Source: Thecamonas trahens ATCC 50062
Lineage: Eukaryota; Apusozoa; Apusomonadida; Apusomonadidae
DNA: 64,000 nucleotides
Direction: 5' to 3'
NCBI RefSeq assembly: GCF_000142905.1
Contig: NW_013657650.1
Span: forward strand, 1-64,000
Shown: piece after piece, positions 59,728-64,000 of the stretch
Layout of the letters: each line of letters starts with the position of its first letter
Numbering within the stretch: the first letter of the stretch is position 1
Translations under genes and position numbers: made by a program
The notes under the pieces: generated by a model
What the model saw: the letters and a program-made list of their open reading frames with translations, nothing else
What the model was told of the DNA's origin: nothing
The model's database searches: none

Positions 59728-59738
59728 ACCCGCCCCCT
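59653..59738 (+). repeat. CCCATG hexanucleotide array
   Basis: About 14 copies of CCCATG, followed by a CCCATACC variant. On the minus strand it is open as Gly-Met or Gly-His dipeptide repeats in two frames, which argues for non-coding sequence. Confidence 0.9.
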
Positions 59739-60107
59739 TCCATGAGTGTTACGCAACAGAAGCCCCTTCACCTCGCCCTAGCCCATACCCATACCCATAC
59801 CCCCCCTCCCCACCCCCCCCCATCCACCCATCCACACATACCGTAATTCCTCCCCACGTGTACATCGACATAGTGGTCGAGTGCAGTGTGTGTGTGTGTG
59901 TGTGTGTATGTGCTTATGCTTGTGTGTGCTGGTGCTCTTCCCCCTGGCCACACCTCGGAGCAGAGTGGCATGCGCCAATTTGGGGGACGGGCGATGATAG
60001 CCTGATCCGCGTCGGCGGGACTGCACGGATGGCGGTGGGAAACAATCGGAGAGGTGGATATGTGGAGGAGTTGATCAGAGAAATACAGATGGGAGGTAGT
60101 GCGCGGG

Positions 60108-61499
60108 TTAGCACATCGACAGCGCCCACCACAAAAGTCCGCCAAGGAACGCCATGCCGACAAGGCATGCATTGGTGGCCACTGCAACGTCAAAGGCGTA
60201 CTTGCGCACCCGCTTCAGATCGGCCCACTCGAGAATGACAACGTCGGCCTTGGGAATGGTCAGCTCAAAGTCGGGCGCGCCGTCCTTGCCGGTAAACTTG
60301 GACATCGAGTTGGAAATCGCCTTCATGCAGCCTTTGCGCGCAAGCGCAGACTTGACCACCGCAACCTGCTTGTGTCCTGGGTTGTACCACGCCGCCTCGC
60401 GCGGGTATGGCGCCACAGGGTACGAGCGGCAGCCCGATGACGCCTTGCGGCACGAGCAAGCAAAAGCCACCACGTCGGTAGCGCCAGGTACCGTAACCGG
60501 TACTGCTACATGACTCGCCTTGCTCTTAGTCGACTTGCTCTTGCTCGACTTGGCGAAGCCGGCCCGGTCGATGTGAAGCTCAAACCGCGAGAGATCTGCA
60601 AACGGCTTGGACCGCAGCGCGGCAATCTGCACCGAGCTCGTCGCCGCCGGCAGCGGCCCGCGGTAGTACGAATCAGATGCATCGAGTGAACCGAGGAGCG
60701 AAAAGTAGATGCTGCCCACAATCGTCGCCACGCCCACAAAGGCAAACAGGTAGCCAAGGAGCGGGAAGAAGCACTCGCCAACGCTGATCCCGCCAGGGTT
60801 GCGACGGAATGCAACTACAATGACCAGCGCTGTGATCGAGAACAGGATCGGAAGACCAGCCAGCGGAAGCACGAGGCCAAGCACAAGGCCAATGTCTGTA
60901 TCAGCCATGTAGTACGACGCGCCCTGCGTCAGCAGGGCTCCTCCCACAAACACCGCCGTGCCCAGGAGGCCCAGCACATTGCCGCTCGACCTCGTCTGCA
61001 GGCACCTGCACCCCATGCCGCAACCGCCCTCCTCCTCCTCGCTCGCATCGAGCGCATACGGTACAGCCATGTCGGCAACCTCAACGCTCGGCTCAGCTGC
61101 GGAAGAGGCGTCCGCAATGTGTACCACAGGCTGTGGCACCACCCATCCAGTGTCCGATCGCGGTGCCACAAGCTGCAGTGACGCCAGCTTGCTGATCCTC
61201 CCAACCCCATTCCGATCTCGCCTCTGGCCTCTTCTTGACGTCGACGAAGCAGCACCCGGGCTCACCGAGGCACTTGCTGGACTCTGTGCATGTCGAGCCG
61301 GAGTGAGCGTGTGCGCGCCCAGTGGACGTGGCGACGGCGTCGGCAGATCAGGCAGCCGAATTGATTGGCCGGCGGCAACGAGCGGCGGTGGTGGGGCCAC
61401 AGGCGTGGCGAGCGTGTGCATTGCCACAGAATGGTCTGGACCATCTCCTGGTGTCGTTGCAGTCACCGCCACGTCATATGAAGGAAGCTCGTCGCCCAT
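60108..61499 (-). CDS. Four-span membrane protein with long Pro/Ser-rich N-terminus
   Basis: 463 residues from ATG 61499 (MGDELPSYDVAV). The N-terminal 165 residues are Pro/Ser/Arg-rich and probably cytosolic, followed by acidic SEEEEGGCGMGCRC, whose Cys cluster next to the membrane could be palmitoylated. Spans: VLGLLGTAVFVGGALLTQG, IGLVLGLVLPLAGLPILFSITALVIVV, FFPLLGYLFAFVGVATIVGSIYF, and ACLVGMAFLGGLLWWALSMC at the very end. Between spans 3 and 4 is a domain of about 140 residues with FACSCRKASSGCRSYPVAP. Overall it resembles multi-span E3-like or TMEM proteins only in layout; no family recognised. Confidence 0.6.
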   Translation of the reverse strand: MGDELPSYDVAVTATTPGDGPDHSVAMHTLATPVAPPPPLVAAGQSIRLPDLPTPSPRPLGAHTLTPARHAQSPASASVSPGAASSTSRRGQRRDRNGVGRISKLASLQLVAPRSDTGWVVPQPVVHIADASSAAEPSVEVADMAVPYALDASEEEEGGCGMGCRCLQTRSSGNVLGLLGTAVFVGGALLTQGASYYMADTDIGLVLGLVLPLAGLPILFSITALVIVVAFRRNPGGISVGECFFPLLGYLFAFVGVATIVGSIYFSLLGSLDASDSYYRGPLPAATSSVQIAALRSKPFADLSRFELHIDRAGFAKSSKSKSTKSKASHVAVPVTVPGATDVVAFACSCRKASSGCRSYPVAPYPREAAWYNPGHKQVAVVKSALARKGCMKAISNSMSKFTGKDGAPDFELTIPKADVVILEWADLKRVRKYAFDVAVATNACLVGMAFLGGLLWWALSMC

Positions 61500-62274
61500 A
61501 TACTCGCCTTCCCAGCACCAGAGATGGTGCTCAAACGCCAGCAGAGTCAAGTGGCGTGTCAGGCACCCGCATCCGGCGCCGTCGCCTCTCTGCTTCCGAC
61601 CACCGATGCCATTCAGGGAATACTATCAGAGCATGTCGTGGCGAATCAGATGGCATTGGAAGCTTGTTCTGGGTATGGGCAGGAGGAGGAGGGGGGGGGG
61701 GGGGGGGGGTCGAGTTGTAGCCGTTGCCTGTCGGCCCGCCGTGGTTGCGGGGTGAGTGCTCCTGTGCGCGTACATGCCACGGCACCATCGTCACCCATCA
61801 TCACTGCGAAGCCTTGTACGTCGTGTATACGATTGATACTGTTGATCACCCATGTTTGTGCATCTTGCGTTGGCTCTGGCTTGTCTTGATCATACGTGGT
61901 GTCCGGTGCAAAGGTGAAGGGAGGGGTGGCCGATCAGAGCCCATGCCTGAGCCCAGGTCATGCCCAACCCAGCCCCACCGCTTTTATGCCCATGACCTGC
62001 ACCCCCCCCCCCCCCCCAACCCCATCTTCTCTCTCCCCCATATCTGATCTGCCGTGTATGTACGGCATCCATCGCCATCGCCACTCTCCGCCGCCGGCAC
62101 CCTCCGCCCGCGCACCAATGGCCCCCGGTGCCACGAGGTCACAAGCCGATCGGCGGCATGCGCGGGCTCCGACAAAGCCCCTACCCCCGCCACTTACGCA
62201 CAGTCCCCACTCGCCCACCGCCACACACACCTCACTTATCTACTTGACGCGTCAGCTGCTCCGCGCGAGGTTGC
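61500..62274. other. Divergent intergenic region with G and C tracts
   Basis: Between the four-span protein and the radical SAM gene. Contains a G run at 61690-61710 and a C run at about 62002-62017. No credible gene. Confidence 0.5.
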
Positions 62275-64000
62275 ATGCGTGCTGCACATGCCCTGAGAGT
62301 ATGGCTCTCGTCGACTCGAGTCGGTCGTCGGGCGGCGGCCGGCAGAGTGGCCGCTGGGCTAGTGGAGACGGCAGCCGTGGCGGAGACGGCGCCAAGTGCT
62401 GGGAAGGGGGTGAACGACCGGGCGACGGCGGCCGAATCGGACATGGCTCAAATGATGATGGCGGCCGAATCGGACATGGCTCAAATGATGATGGCGGCCG
62501 AATCGGACATGGCTCAGATGATGACGGCGGCCGAATCGGACGTGGCTCAGATAACGACCGCGGCCGCGGGCGATGTTGTCCCGGTGGCGTCGGCGACTGG
62601 TCGGTGGTACAGCAGGACAACTGCGATGCCTTTCCATGCGCGAACATCACCTCACCGTGGCACGGTCCTCTGCCGCTTCACCTCTTCGACTGCCGCCCGG
62701 CCCCTGTCCACGCCTGAACTGGCTCTGCGATTAGCGGCTGCTCGCCCGCACGACTTTACTCTGCAGTACCCGATCCGGCGCGAGTACTTTCTCGACACGT
62801 TTGTCCAGCAAGCACCGGCCCGCATCCGTAAGAGGCGGCACAATGGTGCGCGCTTGGTGGCGGCAGGCGCCGAGGCGCTCGAGAGCAGCATCGCAGAGAC
62901 TGTGGCCGACTTGGCTGAGTCCCGGCCGCCGCTGCTGGTCTACGTCCACGTCCCATTCTGTGCATCAAAGTGCACGTACTGCAACTTTGCTGTCGACACG
63001 CGCCAAACGAGCACACTCCACGCAGCATACGTGCACGCGCTTGGACGTCAGATGGCTGCCCTCGAGGCCATGCTTCCTCCAGACAAGATCCTTGGCGGCA
63101 TTGACATCGGCGGCGGGACGCCGACGCTGCTCTCAACGTCACTTCTGCGTGAGCTCCTCGATCAGCTCGCGCCACTGCGGGCCCGAGTTGCACCGTCGTT
63201 GGAGCACCCTCTCTCAATCGAGACAACGCCGGCCATTGCGTCGGCCGAGCCTGACAAGATGGCAGCACTTGTGGCCGGCAGCGTCGACCGCATCTCTATG
63301 GGCCTACAGTCGTCGTCGGCGGCTGTTCTTCGCGATCTCAACCGCGAGGCCCAGGTCGATGCGCCAGCCCGTGCTGCAGACGCCATCCATGCTGCTGGCT
63401 TTAAGCGGTTCTCGGTCGACATCATTTTTGGTCTTCCGGACCAGACCATGGAGATGTGGATGGCCGACGTGGCCGCCGCCATCGCCCTCGCACCCGACGC
63501 CATCACCACCTACGACTGCCTCTATCGTGGCAAGGGCCGGGTCATGACTCGCCACACCGCCGCCGCCGCGCTGCCGTCGTGGCGCCGCCACTACGGGCCC
63601 ATGTACGATGCCGCCTACGATGCACTTGCCGCTGCTGGCTACGTCGCTCCATACGGTTCGGTCAACTACTCGCGCCAACCTGGCGAGACCGGCACCTCGG
63701 CGTACTTTGAGGCTCGCCTCCGCGATGGCGCCCCCTACATCGGCCTCGGCAATTACGCCTCGTCGCTTCTCGGCGGCCCGCTTGACACATGGGCCTTTGC
63801 CCCCTACACCGTCGACGGCTACCTCGCCGCCATTGACGCGGACAACCTCTTCCCCGCCGACTTTGCCTACGCTCTCCCCACTTCCGAGCTTGCGGCCAAG
63901 ACCGCGCTCCTCCAGCTCACTTTCGGCAGCGTCGACCTCACGCGGCTGGCTCGCTCGCTCGGCTGCGACGTCGACGCCGTCGCCGCCGAGCTCGGTCCGG
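62275..64000 (+). CDS. RSAD1/HemW-like radical SAM protein, mitochondrial, 3' end beyond window
   Basis: At least 575 residues from ATG 62275, open to the window end. It belongs to the oxygen-independent coproporphyrinogen oxidase-like group; animal RSAD1 and bacterial HemW are haem chaperones rather than oxidases. The N-terminus MRAAHALRVWLSSTRVGRRAAAGR looks like a mitochondrial presequence. Four 33-bp repeats then encode AAESDMAQMMM-type units. The domain starts with LLVYVHVPFCASKCTYCNF, containing the CxxxCxxC that binds the 4Fe-4S cluster. GGIDIGGGTPTLLS, RISMGLQSSS, FSVDIIFGLPDQTMEMW and YIGLGNYASSLLG follow. The frame is absent as a complete ORF because no stop lies within the window. 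Confidence 0.88.
   Translation, partial: MRAAHALRVWLSSTRVGRRAAAGRVAAGLVETAAVAETAPSAGKGVNDRATAAESDMAQMMMAAESDMAQMMMAAESDMAQMMTAAESDVAQITTAAAGDVVPVASATGRWYSRTTAMPFHARTSPHRGTVLCRFTSSTAARPLSTPELALRLAAARPHDFTLQYPIRREYFLDTFVQQAPARIRKRRHNGARLVAAGAEALESSIAETVADLAESRPPLLVYVHVPFCASKCTYCNFAVDTRQTSTLHAAYVHALGRQMAALEAMLPPDKILGGIDIGGGTPTLLSTSLLRELLDQLAPLRARVAPSLEHPLSIETTPAIASAEPDKMAALVAGSVDRISMGLQSSSAAVLRDLNREAQVDAPARAADAIHAAGFKRFSVDIIFGLPDQTMEMWMADVAAAIALAPDAITTYDCLYRGKGRVMTRHTAAAALPSWRRHYGPMYDAAYDALAAAGYVAPYGSVNYSRQPGETGTSAYFEARLRDGAPYIGLGNYASSLLGGPLDTWAFAPYTVDGYLAAIDADNLFPADFAYALPTSELAAKTALLQLTFGSVDLTRLARSLGCDVDAVAAELGP
62424..62560 (+). repeat. 33-bp tandem repeat inside the RSAD1-like coding region
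   Basis: About four copies of GCGGCCGAATCGGACATGGCTCAAATGATGATG (listed as GCGGCCGAATCGGAC plus ATGGCTCAAATGATGATG). The first two are identical and the later ones diverge. The unit length is a multiple of three, so the reading frame is kept. Confidence 0.9.

Larger units (their letters stand above)
59446..60107. other. Intergenic region dominated by tandem repeats
   Basis: Holds two repeat arrays (listed separately) and, at about 59887-59912, a GT dinucleotide run. The rest (59913-60107) shows no gene. Confidence 0.6.

Noticed and set aside
59270-59743. Minus-strand Gly-His-repeat ORF
   Set aside because: Alternative frame of the CCCATG and 27-bp arrays.
1-64000. tRNA, rRNA, CRISPR arrays or transposable elements
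   Set aside because: I looked for tRNA B-box-like motifs, rRNA signatures, regular spacer arrays, transposase or reverse transcriptase motifs and long terminal repeats and saw none. A tRNAscan/Infernal/RepeatMasker run would be needed to be certain.

Overview
This window is one chromosome end of a GC-rich, intron-poor unicellular eukaryote. It opens with a CCCTAA (TTAGGG-type) telomere, followed by about 3 kb of gene-free subtelomere. Dense nuclear genes on both strands follow. The set includes a 26S proteasome ATPase, SMC6, CK2 alpha, CTNNBL1, a DHHC acyltransferase and an integrin beta with PSI, MIDAS, EGF-like stalk, membrane span and two NPxY motifs. Integrins in a high-GC flagellate-type protist point to an apusomonad; Thecamonas trahens is my best guess (inference, no search was run). 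A 100-N gap at 37042-37141 shows this is a draft assembly.

Layout. 1-182 telomere; 183-3270 subtelomere with a duplicated block. 3271-11666: DENND11-like protein, small membrane protein, CK2 alpha, Tyr/Pro-rich protein, ABC1 kinase, basic low-complexity protein. 12219-19566: CTNNBL1, proteasome Rpt4, SMC6. 19851-23711: MORN-like protein, GT31-type glycosyltransferase, DUF4485-like protein. 24101-25594: thioredoxin reductase ending Gly-Cys-Sec-Gly, with a hairpin six bases after the Sec UGA and a SECIS candidate in its 3' UTR. 26492-36786: ABHD18-like hydrolase, membrane aspartic protease, HEAT protein, two ankyrin proteins, RMDN-like mitochondrial protein. 37234-47643: multi-span membrane protein fused to a PI-PLC-like domain, HemK methyltransferase, FN3 receptor-like protein, Gln-Gly-rich protein, DHHC enzyme, small membrane protein. 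48055-58416: ankyrin-like frame, then integrin alpha-like and integrin beta genes head to head. 58612-64000: BPA1/Vip1-like RRM protein, 4-span membrane protein, RSAD1/HemW-like radical SAM protein cut by the window end.

How it fits together. Most genes are unrelated housekeeping functions. The clear functional module is the integrin alpha-like/beta pair, whose start codons are 638 bp apart, so one bidirectional promoter could set both subunits. Packing is tight: convergent stops lie 4, 6 or 22 bp apart, and one pair overlaps by 4 bp. I could reconstruct six introns; all lie near the 5' end of their gene and all are phase 1. Three otherwise conserved genes each need one extra base to stay in frame, which looks more like assembly error than biology.
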